From the NCBI GenBank assembly GCA_964576705.1, contig CAZNVI010000001.1:22031-86030 (forward strand): 64,000 nt of DNA, given 5' to 3'. The translations under genes and the position numbers were made by a program. Positions within the stretch are counted from its first letter, which is position 1; each line of letters begins with the position of its first letter. Source of the stretch: CAYMDS01 sp964576705. GTDB taxonomy: Bacteria; Patescibacteriota; Microgenomatia; Levybacterales; UBA12049. Shown piece after piece: positions 1-8,785 of this stretch. Below the pieces are notes generated by a model. That model did not search any database. It saw only the letters and a program-made list of their open reading frames with translations, and was not told the DNA's origin.

Positions 1-1857
1 GGCGAGAAGCTCTTCATTAGCAGCAAGTTTTTTCTTTAATTCCTCTTGAGCTTTTTTTTCAAGGCTTTTAGGTAGGTCTTCTGTTATTTTTTTGACATCT
101 TTTTCTGTAACCACTGTTACTTTTTTCTTAGATCCTCCGCTGAAAGCGGATTCATTCTTTGCTGCGACCGTATCAGTCCCTTCTATGCTAAATTTTGAGT
201 TGGACGGCAAGTTATATTCAGTGCCTATTTTACTAGCTGTTACAGTTGCTTGTGCTGTTCCCGATTTTATGCCCGTAAATATATCGCCAGATGCTGATGC
301 TACGCTGACCTCTTTATCTATTACATACGCAAGTCCTTTCTCAGAGCTTATTACAGTCCCTTCTTTAAAAGTTTTTTTCTCGGTGTCACTATTAAAAATT
401 GTTATACTTCCTTTGGCCTTGTCACCTATTTCTTTTTCGCCTGTTGCTTCTGTGGTAGCCGATCCTTCAAGTGGTACAGTAAGCTCTTTAGCTGCAATAA
501 TATTTTGGGCAAAGTCATTATCTGATTTGGTTGAAAGTGTAATTCTCTCAGTTTCACTGACTGCCTTTGGTGTTACGTAAAGTGTGACTGTAGCCTTAAG
601 TTGAAAGAAATAAAGAACTGCGAGTCCTATTAATAATAATATTATTAAAGGCGGAATGAATATCAATTTTTTATTGGACGAAAAATTTGTCATGGATATA
701 TTTTTCATTTTATTTGTGATCACAGAAATTAATGGAATATGAAGTCCAATAGCTTTTTTTTGCTGCATCTTTGGCTCCCTTGGTGAATTGTCATTTATTG
801 TTATTTCACTTGCGGTTATAAAATCATCTTCTTTATCTTCCGCTAGAATTTCTCTATTTGTCTCCTTTCCCAAATTCATATCATGATCTTTGGTTTGCGG
901 AGGTACTATATCGGCAATATCTTGATTTAACACGAACCCAAAATTTTCAGTATTTTGATCAGTACCGCTATCATTTTTAATTTCTGATTTCTCACTTGAG
1001 TCTGATTCCTTATGTGATTTACGTGTATGCTTAGGTTCTAGCGTCCTGATTTCGTGGTTTTTTATATCTTCTGTTAGACTTGCCAGAGTGAACCCGAGTT
1101 GCATAGCAGCACCGGATACTATCGCTTTTCCGTCGAATTCGTACGGTAATATAGAGATTTGAGGGATTTGGGTGAATGGTAAGCTTTTACTCCATTGATG
1201 GGCGATAAATTTTTGCGATAGATCATCTTTGTTTTCCGCATCTGATTCGGTAAGTGATTGAAATAGAATAAGACGCGGAGGTAAAATTTCGACATGCTCA
1301 AATTCCCCAAGCGCTTCATCGACAGAATGCATAGGTGTTGTGGTTATAGGTTTATTGACTGTTTTTAATAACTTTCCAGCCCGGAATAAACTAACAGTTG
1401 TTGTATATTTACCTACTTCAGCTATGAGAGCAGTGACCGGTGCTGCTTCTTCTTGCGAGATGAGATGGGCTATGGCTTCAGAAAGGACGATAAAACCTAT
1501 TGGCGTTAAATTAAGCTCACTACAAACGTGCTTAAGTCTCATGAGGTAGTCTTTGCTGATTTTTTTATCATCTACCCAGCTATCTTTGACACCGAATATA
1601 GTATCTTTTATCTCTATATTTATAGGGAGTCTTGACTCAGCGTGGCTTATTACTTTATCAAGTATGGTTACTAAATCATCAAGGGGTGTCTTTTCAGGAG
1701 TTTCTGAAAGAGCTTCTTCGCTTTTGGAAACTATAATTACGTTTCCTGATACCTGTTTAAAAATAATAGCAGATATCTTTTCATCACGAAGCACTAGGGC
1801 AAGATAGAATTCTTCCTCGGTTTTATTTTTTAGGAATGGCAGTTTAGGCAGCTTCAT
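1..1857 (-). CDS. Actin-like (PilM/FtsA-type) + TM + baseplate-J-like protein (partial)
   Basis: The reading frame is open from an ATG at 1857 to the window edge, so the C-terminus is missing (619 codons seen). Residues 1-260 look like an actin-like ATPase fold of the PilM/FtsA kind, with a phosphate-loop-like stretch (ALIAEVGKYTTTVSLF). An acidic, Ser/Lys-rich linker follows (about 285-380). One membrane segment lies at about 399-420. The exported part resembles a baseplate-J/gp47-like beta domain (GTVISSEKGLAYV, GTAQATVTASKIGTEYNLP). A charged helical stretch comes last. It lies 106 bp downstream of alaS on the same strand, with a palindromic repeat between. The domain assignments are my recognition of patterns, not a search. 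It may be a cell-envelope or pilus-associated scaffold. Confidence 0.7.
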   Translation of the reverse strand, partial: MKLPKLPFLKNKTEEEFYLALVLRDEKISAIIFKQVSGNVIIVSKSEEALSETPEKTPLDDLVTILDKVISHAESRLPINIEIKDTIFGVKDSWVDDKKISKDYLMRLKHVCSELNLTPIGFIVLSEAIAHLISQEEAAPVTALIAEVGKYTTTVSLFRAGKLLKTVNKPITTTPMHSVDEALGEFEHVEILPPRLILFQSLTESDAENKDDLSQKFIAHQWSKSLPFTQIPQISILPYEFDGKAIVSGAAMQLGFTLASLTEDIKNHEIRTLEPKHTRKSHKESDSSEKSEIKNDSGTDQNTENFGFVLNQDIADIVPPQTKDHDMNLGKETNREILAEDKEDDFITASEITINDNSPREPKMQQKKAIGLHIPLISVITNKMKNISMTNFSSNKKLIFIPPLIILLLIGLAVLYFFQLKATVTLYVTPKAVSETERITLSTKSDNDFAQNIIAAKELTVPLEGSATTEATGEKEIGDKAKGSITIFNSDTEKKTFKEGTVISSEKGLAYVIDKEVSVASASGDIFTGIKSGTAQATVTASKIGTEYNLPSNSKFSIEGTDTVAAKNESAFSGGSKKKVTVVTEKDVKKITEDLPKSLEKKAQEELKKKLAANEELLA

Positions 1858-1870
1858 AGATAACTTTAGA

Positions 1871-1938
1871 GAGATTAAGATATTAGGATATAAAGATATT
1901 AGGTTAAACTTATATGTATCGCTTAATATCTCAATCTC
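1871..1938. repeat. Intergenic inverted repeat between alaS and the actin-like gene
   Basis: A 15-nt arm at 1871-1885 (GAGATTAAGATATTA) pairs with 1924-1938 with one mismatch. The AGATATTAGG motif occurs several times in the loop and flanks. It could form a long hairpin in the alaS transcript. It has no U-run typical of a terminator. Confidence 0.6.
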
Positions 1939-1963
1939 TTAATATCCTAGTATCGTTTGTCTA

Positions 1964-3790
1964 CTACCCAACTATAGCATACAGTCTCTTATGAGATTTG
2001 CCAAGGTTTTCCTGTTTTGAGATTTTAAAGTATTTAAGAACATTCGTGTTATCGACATGTGGTCCCCCACAAAACTCAATAGAATATGCTTTTTCATAAG
2101 AGACTGAAGTATCTCCGATAAAATAAATCTTAGAGGTGTCAGAGTAAGTTTCATCAAAAAGCCCTATCGCTCCTATTTCCTTCGCTTTTGTAGTTGGCAA
2201 CATTTCAAAATGAACAGGCAAATTTTCTTTAATTTTTTTATTTACTATATTTTCTACTTTTAGTATTTCTTCATCAGTCAATTTTTCTCCGTAATTAAAG
2301 TCAAAACGAATGCGTTCTGATGTGATATTAGATCCGGTTTGATGAACCTCATCTCCCAAAACATCTCTTAAAGCTTGGTGCATAAGGTGTGTCGCGGTAT
2401 GGCCCATGATGGTTTTTTCTTGATGATCTGCTAACCCTCCACGGAATTTTCCTGCTGATGCAGTGCGGGATGATTCTTTATGATTCTTGAGTTGTTCTTG
2501 GAATTTATTTTCATCAACTTTTTTACCTTTTTCTTTAGCAATTTCAGAAAGTATTTCGAAAGGAAAGCCGAATGATTGATAAAGATCAAACGCTTTGTCA
2601 TCAATGTGATCAAGGTCTTTTTCAACTTCTTTTAAGCCTTTATCCAATGTTTTCGAAAATCTTTCTATTTCAGTTTTTATAACATCTGTTACTAAATTTA
2701 AATATTTTTCTTTACTTATTTTCTTATCTATTTCTTCTTCTATTTCAAGCACTGTTTCTATTAGGGGTATGTATTGATCGGGATACAGCTTGTTGTCCAT
2801 TAGTTGATGCATTTTAACTGCAGATCTACGAAGAAGTCTTCTAAGTATGTAACCGTGTTCTTTATTTGATGGAGTTATGTTATCAATTATTAAATAAGCT
2901 GCAGCTTTTATGTGATCTGCTATTATTCGCATTTTGGACTGCGTCGAATCTTCGTATGATTTCTTAGATTTTGATTCCAGTATTTTAATAATAGGCAGAT
3001 ACAGATCTGTTGTAAAAACATCCGGATTATTATTTACAGCCGCTGCCATTCTTTCAAGTCCACCACCAAAATCAATGTTATTCTTAGGAAGCGGTTTAAA
3101 TGATCCGTCATCTGATTTGATATATTGCATAAACACCGAATTGGCTATTTCCATGAATCTTCCGCAATCGCAGTTGGGATGACACTTATCTCCGAATTTA
3201 GAATCGTGTATCACATCGGTAAATTCATAAAACACTTCAGTCGAAGGGCCACCCGGTTCACCTGCAGGCATTTTGGAAGGAATTCCTGATCTAGACCACC
3301 AGTTACTTTTATCATTGTAATAATAAATTCGCTCAATCGGATTAAGTCCATCTTTTTTCAATACTTCATTCCAGATATCGACAGCTTCATTATCTTTTGA
3401 AATATCTCCAATTCCCTCAAAGACAGTTATAAATAATTTTTCTTTCGGTAAATGCAATTCTTTTGTGAGGAATTCCCAAAGCCAAGGAATTTCTTCTTTC
3501 TTAAAATAGTCTCCTAAAGACCAATTCCCAAGCATTCTGAAAAAAGTAGTATGTCTATTATCTCCTACTTCTTCAATATCTTGAGTCCTTATCGCGTTTT
3601 GGACATTCACTAATCTAGTGCCGGACGGATGTTGTTCTCCTAAGAGATATGGGACTAATGGCTGCATGCCAGAGCTGGTGAATAGAGTAGTCGGATCATT
3701 TTGAAGTACTAGCGGTGAGTTGGGAATTTCTGCATGCCCATGGTGTTTAAAAAAATTAATATATTTATTGACTATGTCAGCTGAAGTCAT
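1964..3790 (-). CDS. alaS: Alanyl-tRNA synthetase, short form
   Basis: Charges tRNA-Ala with alanine in the cytoplasm. The N-terminal class II core is intact (FTSSGMQPLVPYLLG, RMLGNWSLGDYF, FGGGLERMAAAV). The editing domain carries its zinc-site motifs HTATH (about residue 462) and CGGPH (about 572). The protein is 608 aa, against roughly 875 aa for the E. coli enzyme, and stops after the editing domain, so the C-terminal DHHA1/C-Ala oligomerisation region is absent. This short form is common in reduced bacteria. The ATG at 3790 is preceded at 6 nt by an extended -10 (TGC-TATAAT), so the mRNA is probably leaderless. It is divergent from the phosphatase gene at 3841. Confidence 0.96.
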   Translation of the reverse strand: MTSADIVNKYINFFKHHGHAEIPNSPLVLQNDPTTLFTSSGMQPLVPYLLGEQHPSGTRLVNVQNAIRTQDIEEVGDNRHTTFFRMLGNWSLGDYFKKEEIPWLWEFLTKELHLPKEKLFITVFEGIGDISKDNEAVDIWNEVLKKDGLNPIERIYYYNDKSNWWSRSGIPSKMPAGEPGGPSTEVFYEFTDVIHDSKFGDKCHPNCDCGRFMEIANSVFMQYIKSDDGSFKPLPKNNIDFGGGLERMAAAVNNNPDVFTTDLYLPIIKILESKSKKSYEDSTQSKMRIIADHIKAAAYLIIDNITPSNKEHGYILRRLLRRSAVKMHQLMDNKLYPDQYIPLIETVLEIEEEIDKKISKEKYLNLVTDVIKTEIERFSKTLDKGLKEVEKDLDHIDDKAFDLYQSFGFPFEILSEIAKEKGKKVDENKFQEQLKNHKESSRTASAGKFRGGLADHQEKTIMGHTATHLMHQALRDVLGDEVHQTGSNITSERIRFDFNYGEKLTDEEILKVENIVNKKIKENLPVHFEMLPTTKAKEIGAIGLFDETYSDTSKIYFIGDTSVSYEKAYSIEFCGGPHVDNTNVLKYFKISKQENLGKSHKRLYAIVG

Positions 3791-3796
3791 AAAAAG

Positions 3797-3805
3797 ATTA
3801 TAGCA
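3797..3805 (-). promoter_or_regulatory. Extended -10 promoter of alaS
   Basis: On the minus strand TGC-TATAAT is followed by CTTTTT and then the alaS ATG at 3790. The predicted start of transcription falls on or next to the start codon. No clear -35 is seen, as is usual with an extended -10. Confidence 0.7.
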
Positions 3806-3823
3806 GATTATTAGCCTCGTGTT

Positions 3824-3832
3824 TGATATAAT
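3824..3832 (+). promoter_or_regulatory. Extended -10 promoter of the inositol-phosphatase-family gene
   Basis: TGA-TATAAT, then 8 nt, then the ATG at 3841. It is paired back-to-back with the alaS promoter inside a 50-bp intergenic region. Confidence 0.7.
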
Positions 3833-3840
3833 ACTTAAAT

Positions 3841-4638
3841 ATGGAATATAAATTTTTTTTACAAGAAACTTTGGAAAGATCCTCTGAAATTGCTAAGTCA
3901 TACTTCGGAAAAGTATCCGGTACTACGAAGAAGGGTGATAACAATCAAGTTTTGACAGAGGCTGATCTTGAGATCGGAAAATATATCATAGAAGCTATAA
4001 AGCAAAAATTTCCGACATATAATATTATCGATGAAGAGGCAGGGGTGGTAGATAATAATTCTGAATATACATGGGTAGTTGATCCCATAGATGGCACCAG
4101 CAATTTCGCAAATGGAATTCCTACTTACGGAATTATGATTGGATTATTGCAAAGTAATAGTTCTGTTGCGAGTGGAGTGGTCCTTCCAAGTCTTAATGAA
4201 ATTTATTTAGCCGAAAAAGGGGAAGGAGCAACTTGTAATGGTGAAAAAATCGTAGTGACGAATAAAACCAATTTGCTTTCCTGTTTGATAGCTTATGGCA
4301 TAGATGGACATCAGGAGGACCCATCGTTAACAAGAGAAGAAATAAAATTACTAGGAGAAATAGTATTGAATATTAGAAATTTGAGATCAAGTAATAGTGC
4401 GTTTGATGCGATGATGGTCGCGCGTGGTAACTATGGGGCATCTTTAAATAAAACAAGTAAAATTTGGGATAATGTCGCACAGCAAATACTTATAGAAGAG
4501 GCAGGTGGCATCTATACAGATTTTTATGGAAAACCTATGGAATACAGTAATCCGTTGAGTAGAGTTGACCAAAACTATACCTGGTGTTTTGGTGCTTCAA
4601 TGCTCCACAAAGAGCTTCAAGAGATAATACATAAATAA
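3841..4638 (+). CDS. Inositol-monophosphatase-family phosphatase
   Basis: A 265-aa Mg-dependent sugar/inositol phosphatase of the SuhB/IMPase family. The metal-binding motifs are present: DEEAG (about residue 60), WVVDPIDGTSNF (about 77-88) and the C-terminal WDNVAQQILIEEAGG (about 210-224). The usual WDxAAG form is altered at the second motif, but the Asp is kept. The substrate cannot be told from sequence; inositol-1-phosphate, fructose-1,6-bisphosphate or PAP are family options. It is probably a single-gene unit. A second, more divergent IMPase-family gene lies at 35140-36132 in a sugar operon. Confidence 0.88.
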   Translation: MEYKFFLQETLERSSEIAKSYFGKVSGTTKKGDNNQVLTEADLEIGKYIIEAIKQKFPTYNIIDEEAGVVDNNSEYTWVVDPIDGTSNFANGIPTYGIMIGLLQSNSSVASGVVLPSLNEIYLAEKGEGATCNGEKIVVTNKTNLLSCLIAYGIDGHQEDPSLTREEIKLLGEIVLNIRNLRSSNSAFDAMMVARGNYGASLNKTSKIWDNVAQQILIEEAGGIYTDFYGKPMEYSNPLSRVDQNYTWCFGASMLHKELQEIIHK

Positions 4639-4657
4639 CTCAAATTAATTTTTAAAG

Positions 4658-4686
4658 TAGACTGCGATCTCTCCTTAGGGTACAAT
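4658..4686 (+). promoter_or_regulatory. lepA promoter
   Basis: TAGACT (-35-like, 4658-4663), a 17-nt spacer, and TACAAT (4681-4686). The ATG follows 7 nt later at 4694, so a leaderless transcript is predicted. Confidence 0.6.
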
Positions 4687-4693
4687 TAGCTAC

Positions 4694-6517
4694 ATGAATT
4701 CAAATAACATAAGGAACTTCGCCATTATCGCCCATATAGACCATGGGAAGTCGACACTTTCTGACAGGTTATTAGAAATAACGAAAACCATCGCAAAAGA
4801 TAAAATGCAGGAGCAATTCTTGGACCAAAATCCTATCAGTCGCGAGAGGGGAATCACCATAAAACTAGCGCCAGTGAGAATGATATATAAATATCCAATA
4901 TCAAATATCCAATATCAAATGACAAATGAAATGGAAAATGGAAAACGTCAGCCGAAGGCGGATCCGCCTCTGGGGGAGAAAATGGAAAATTCGGATTCAG
5001 AATATATTCTGAATCTTATAGATACCCCTGGACATGTGGATTTTTCTTACGAGGTCTCTCGAACACTTGCAGCTTGTGAAGGTGCGGTTCTTTTAGTAGA
5101 TGCGACACAAGGGATACAGGCTCAAACAGTAGCGCATTACATGACAGCAAAAAAAGAAGGACTCAAAATGATTCCGGTATTAAATAAAATCGATTTACCT
5201 AATGCCCAAACTGAAGTAGTAAAAAAAGAACTTACAGAATCTTTCGGTTTTTTACCTGAAGAAGTATTAAGTATTTCAGCTAAAACAGGTGAAAACGTAG
5301 ATAAATTATTGGAGATGATTGTCAAGAAGTTCTCAGGTCCTACCATAAGAGATACTGATAGCTTAAGCGCTTTAATATTTGATGCAGTATATGACGAATA
5401 TAGGGGGGTAGTAAGCTATGTGAGAGTAATGGATGGAGAAGTGAAAACCGGGGACGAGATATTGCTCTTCCAGGGAAATAGAATGTCAATTGTTACTGAA
5501 GTGGGTTATTTCTCGCCGTACCTTAAGAAATCAGATAAATTATCAGCTGGTGAGATCGGATATGTCATAACCGGAATTAAAGATATAAGACAAGCGCGTG
5601 TCGGTGATACTATCATGAAATCAGGTTTACCAGTTGAGCCGCTTCCCGGATATACCACGCCCAAATCTATGGTGTTTTTCGGATTATATCCGAAAGATCA
5701 AGATGATTTCCCGAAACTGCGTGATTCTTTAGGGAAGCTTGTTTTAAATGACACAGCGCTTACGTATGTTGAAGAATATTCTGCTTACTTAGGTAGTGGG
5801 TTTCGTGTCGGATTTTTAGGACTTTTACATGCTGACATCGTTAAAGAAAGGCTTCAGCAAGAATTTAATCTTAATTTACTTCTAACTATGCCGCAGGTTT
5901 TATATGAGAAACGTGAGGACGGTACCCTGCTTGAGCCATACATGATGCTCTCTATTTATACACCTAAGGAATATGTAGGAGGGGTGATGTCAGTTTGCCA
6001 AAAACATAAAGGCGAATTGCTCGATATGCAGTATCATGAGGCATATACTGTTTTATCATATGAAATGCCGTACAGCATGTTCATAAGGGGTCTTTCTGCA
6101 AGCTTAAAATCAGTAACTTCAGGGTATGCAAGTATAGATTATGAATTAGCAGATTATAAACCGGCAAATTTGGTCATGCTTCAGATTCTAGTAAATAGTA
6201 ATCCGATTGATGTTCTATCGGAATTAGTTTACAGAGATGAAGCTATATATCTGGCACGCCAAAAAACAGAAAAATTAAAAGAAAGTCTACCTCGTCAGCA
6301 ATTCCGCCAAATAATTCAGGCAACTGTGGACAATACTATAGTCGCTAGGGAGGAAATTTCCCCTTTTAGAAAAGATGTATTACAGAAAATGTCAGGAGGA
6401 GACAGAACTAGAAAAGATAAACTTCTTGAAGCGCAGAAAAAAGGAAAAAAGAAGATGATAGCGACCGCGAAGATTCACTTGCCCCAAGAAGCCCTTTTTT
6501 CAATGATGGAGAAATAG
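4694..6517 (+). CDS. lepA: Elongation factor 4 (LepA)
   Basis: A ribosome-bound translational GTPase that acts on stalled or mis-translocated ribosomes. G1 (AHIDHGKST, about residues 13-21), RERGITIK, DTPGHVD (about 110-116) and NKID are all present, followed by the EF-G-like domains and the LepA C-terminal domain. The 607-aa length is normal overall, but residues about 66-101, between switch I and G3, are an Asn/Gln/Lys-rich insertion encoded by repeat-like DNA (see the repeat at 4891-4998). Apart from this the G domain reads normally. The stop at 6517 touches a scaffold gap, but the 55 bp after the gap repeats the same 3' end, so the C-terminus is complete. Confidence 0.96.
   Translation: MNSNNIRNFAIIAHIDHGKSTLSDRLLEITKTIAKDKMQEQFLDQNPISRERGITIKLAPVRMIYKYPISNIQYQMTNEMENGKRQPKADPPLGEKMENSDSEYILNLIDTPGHVDFSYEVSRTLAACEGAVLLVDATQGIQAQTVAHYMTAKKEGLKMIPVLNKIDLPNAQTEVVKKELTESFGFLPEEVLSISAKTGENVDKLLEMIVKKFSGPTIRDTDSLSALIFDAVYDEYRGVVSYVRVMDGEVKTGDEILLFQGNRMSIVTEVGYFSPYLKKSDKLSAGEIGYVITGIKDIRQARVGDTIMKSGLPVEPLPGYTTPKSMVFFGLYPKDQDDFPKLRDSLGKLVLNDTALTYVEEYSAYLGSGFRVGFLGLLHADIVKERLQQEFNLNLLLTMPQVLYEKREDGTLLEPYMMLSIYTPKEYVGGVMSVCQKHKGELLDMQYHEAYTVLSYEMPYSMFIRGLSASLKSVTSGYASIDYELADYKPANLVMLQILVNSNPIDVLSELVYRDEAIYLARQKTEKLKESLPRQQFRQIIQATVDNTIVAREEISPFRKDVLQKMSGGDRTRKDKLLEAQKKGKKKMIATAKIHLPQEALFSMMEK
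4891..4998 (+). repeat. Repeat-like element inserted in frame within lepA
   Basis: It contains two perfect tandem copies of ATATCCAATATCAA (4891-4904, 4905-4918), repeated AAATGGAAAATGG-type words (near 4929 and 4977) and a 14-nt perfect palindrome AGGCGGATCCGCCT (4956-4969). The words resemble the intergenic element at 12915-12990. It encodes about 36 residues with no counterpart in ordinary LepA, joining VRMIYK to EYILNLIDTPGHVD. Confidence 0.65.
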
Positions 6518-6672
6518 NNNNNNNNNNNNNNNNNNNNNNNNNNNNNNNNNNNNNNNNNNNNNNNNNNNNNNNNNNNNNNNNNNNNNNNNNNNNNNNNNNN
6601 NNNNNNNNNNNNNNNNNGACCGCGAAGATTCACTTGCCCCAAGAAGCCCTTTTTTCAATGATGGAGAAATAG
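6463..6672. other. Artefactual scaffold gap (100 N) with duplicated 55-bp flanks
   Basis: The N-run covers 6518-6617. The 55 bp before it (6463-6517, the end of lepA) and the 55 bp after it (6618-6672) are identical. Two contigs that overlap by 55 bp were joined without merging. The true sequence is probably 155 bp shorter here, with nothing missing. Confidence 0.9.
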
Positions 6673-6721
6673 ACTCTAATTGTAATAAAGGGATATAGAT
6701 TTATATAAACGATAGAATCAA

Positions 6722-7447
6722 TCATTCAATTTTAGCTGGGATTTCTGTGTAGAAAGAATGTGCATCAATTCCTTCTGAACATGATGGCGTATTAAATTTC
6801 TTTAATTTTATATTATATTCCATATCACATCCTGATTCTTGATGTAGCGCAGAAGAAATATCACAGATTATATCTGTACACTCGATACTATAGATAATCC
6901 CGATTTTATACTTCGGCAATTCGATGCTGTCTGTGTATTTAAATGTATAACTTTCCTCCACTGAATAAACATCTATTACATTTCTTGCTGCATTAATTAC
7001 ATATAATACGTCATTTGAAATGTCGAATAATTTATCTTGCGAAAAATCATGATATGCAGTAGATACAACGTCAGATGAAAATGGTGATCTGTCTCCATTA
7101 ATTTCTGAAACTTGAAAAATTGACCAAGGATAGTGTGTATCTTCTACTGCAAACGCTCCAAATGATATATTTTCATAATCTTTTTTATGTATGATACGAT
7201 CCTTGTCATCGATTTTCGGAATGGTCGGGCTTGGCTTCAGTTTTTGTGTGATAGGCGGCATATCTGGTTCTGTAGTAATTTGATATATTTTAGAAATAGA
7301 ACCAAAGTAGGCGCTTATTAGTGCGCTAATTATAATAAGAAACCCAAAATTTAATATTACGGAAATAGACAATATAATATAAAGCTTGCGATTATGAGAA
7401 TTTAGCCTGTTTGGCATTTGTGATTCTTGGTCTGAAGTGTCCTGCAT
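6722..7447 (-). CDS. Single-pass membrane protein of unknown function
   Basis: I do not recognise this 241-aa protein. A short polar N-terminus is followed by one strong membrane helix (about residues 24-50), a Pro/Lys linker (KLKPSPTIPKIDD) and a roughly 160-residue external domain with four Cys residues towards its C-terminal end (ECTDIICD, ESGCDMEYN, PSCSEG). Type II topology with an external, possibly disulfide-linked domain is likely. It lies 42 bp downstream of the PKD-domain surface protein on the same strand, so the two may be co-transcribed. Confidence 0.65.
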   Translation of the reverse strand: MQDTSDQESQMPNRLNSHNRKLYIILSISVILNFGFLIIISALISAYFGSISKIYQITTEPDMPPITQKLKPSPTIPKIDDKDRIIHKKDYENISFGAFAVEDTHYPWSIFQVSEINGDRSPFSSDVVSTAYHDFSQDKLFDISNDVLYVINAARNVIDVYSVEESYTFKYTDSIELPKYKIGIIYSIECTDIICDISSALHQESGCDMEYNIKLKKFNTPSCSEGIDAHSFYTEIPAKIE

Positions 7448-7489
7448 TGTTCTATAAAATAAATACTGCTAGACCACTACCGATTATGT

Positions 7490-8662
7490 TCATAGAGCGA
7501 AGAAGAGGAGGCCGCCGACGACTATCAGTAGTAATGCTACACCGCCGATTCCGAGGAATACATCCCCAGGTCCGGGATCAGCTATAGTAGTTGATGGGAA
7601 AGTCGTTAGACCACCACTACCGCCATCAGTAGTCGGTTCAGGTAAGACAGTGATTGTCATTGTGCATGTATCGGCACCGCTTACGCCTTGGGAATTATCT
7701 GTAAGAATTGCAGATGCTTGATAAGTTCCGGGGTTAGTATATGTATGTGCTCTTTGGACTGATACAGAATTTGAACCTATTCCTCCGGTTTCTGTTACTG
7801 TTTCTACCGGTCCGTCACCGTAATTAAAAGTCACTTTACTAATAGTGCCGTCAGTATCGTTTCCTACAGCAGTATATGTAATAGAATATGGTGCAGTACC
7901 GGTGTTTTCGCGGTCAATATTTAAAGCGCTACATACGGGTGATGCATTGATACCGGTCGGACCAGCCGTAGGAGGAATTTCAGTAGGTTGCGGTGTTGTG
8001 GGGTCTGGATCGTCTACGGGAGTCGTAGGTGTCGGTGTCTGGGTAGGAGTGGTAGTAACAGTAGGCGTGATTGTTGTGGTAGATTCACCTATGGTAATTA
8101 CCGCAGGATTTACATTTAGCAATACGTTTTCGCTTGCTTGGTCACTACTGCCGATGGAGAGAACTTCTGTGGAATTTCCATAAGTAACATTTGTAGGAAC
8201 ACCATTGGTATTTGCAATTGCTTTAAATTTGATGGTTACTGCATCTGTGACTTGTTGTACAGCGTTCGTAGGGTCTGAGCCTACAGAGAGCGTTACTTGT
8301 ATTCTGCCAGGTGAAAATGCAGGCCCCTCAAGCGTTACTGGAAAAGCAGCTTCATTTACTACAAACGCATCGGATGCTCCAGATGTAGCGAGTTTAGTTT
8401 CGTCATATTCAATATCAAGCTTAAGAAACGATACGAGATTTGTTCCAGGATCAACCTGGACGTCAAGCGTAAATTCTTCATTTAGAGCTTTACTTATAGG
8501 TGTAGAATCTGTAGATTCAGGAAGAAAAGAAAGACTAGTAGCTTTCTCAGCTTGTTGTTCTGTTATCTGTTGACTTTTAAGACCGTATAGAGTGAGCGGG
8601 ATTCCGACTAGCATCACAGCTATAAAACCAAAGAGTAAAATCTTTTTTCTGCTAATATTCAT
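7490..8662 (-). CDS. Surface protein with cohesin-like and PKD domains
   Basis: A 390-aa exported, membrane-anchored protein. It has an N-terminal signal/TM helix (about 8-27), then a cohesin-like beta domain (about 40-190; VDPGTNLVSFLKLDIEYD, VTIKFKAIA). A Thr/Pro linker (about 193-245) and a PKD-type domain (about 246-345; FNYGDGPVETV, AHTYTNPGTYQASAILTD) follow. A Gly-flanked C-terminal TM helix (about 368-389) has almost no cytoplasmic tail. The role is probably adhesive or structural at the cell surface. The start at 8662 has a Shine-Dalgarno GAGG 6 nt upstream, unlike the many leaderless units here. It is divergent from groS. Confidence 0.8.
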   Translation of the reverse strand: MNISRKKILLFGFIAVMLVGIPLTLYGLKSQQITEQQAEKATSLSFLPESTDSTPISKALNEEFTLDVQVDPGTNLVSFLKLDIEYDETKLATSGASDAFVVNEAAFPVTLEGPAFSPGRIQVTLSVGSDPTNAVQQVTDAVTIKFKAIANTNGVPTNVTYGNSTEVLSIGSSDQASENVLLNVNPAVITIGESTTTITPTVTTTPTQTPTPTTPVDDPDPTTPQPTEIPPTAGPTGINASPVCSALNIDRENTGTAPYSITYTAVGNDTDGTISKVTFNYGDGPVETVTETGGIGSNSVSVQRAHTYTNPGTYQASAILTDNSQGVSGADTCTMTITVLPEPTTDGGSGGLTTFPSTTIADPGPGDVFLGIGGVALLLIVVGGLLFFAL

Positions 8663-8692
8663 ACAATGCCTCGATTTGCTTGATGTATTTAT

Positions 8693-8720
8693 CGTATAGA
8701 AGAAATGATGAGAATGTCAA
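8693..8720 (-). promoter_or_regulatory. Promoter of the PKD-domain surface protein
   Basis: TTGACA (8715-8720 on the minus strand), a 16-nt spacer, and TATACG (8693-8698). The leader is about 25-30 nt and carries GAGG (8669-8672) ahead of the ATG at 8662. Confidence 0.55.
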
Positions 8721-8755
8721 GTGTGAAGTAAATCCAATAATTTAACTATAGGTTA

Positions 8756-8785
8756 TTGACAATAAAAGGAGTAGTAGTGTATAAA
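8756..8785 (+). promoter_or_regulatory. groS-groL promoter
   Basis: TTGACA (8756-8761), an 18-nt spacer, and TATAAA (8780-8785): a strong sigma-70-type promoter. The leader to groS is about 40 nt. Confidence 0.75.

Noticed and set aside
92..580. 162-codon plus-strand frame near the left edge
   Set aside because: It is a shadow of the minus-strand actin-like/baseplate-J gene, which is open from 1857 to the edge with recognisable domains.
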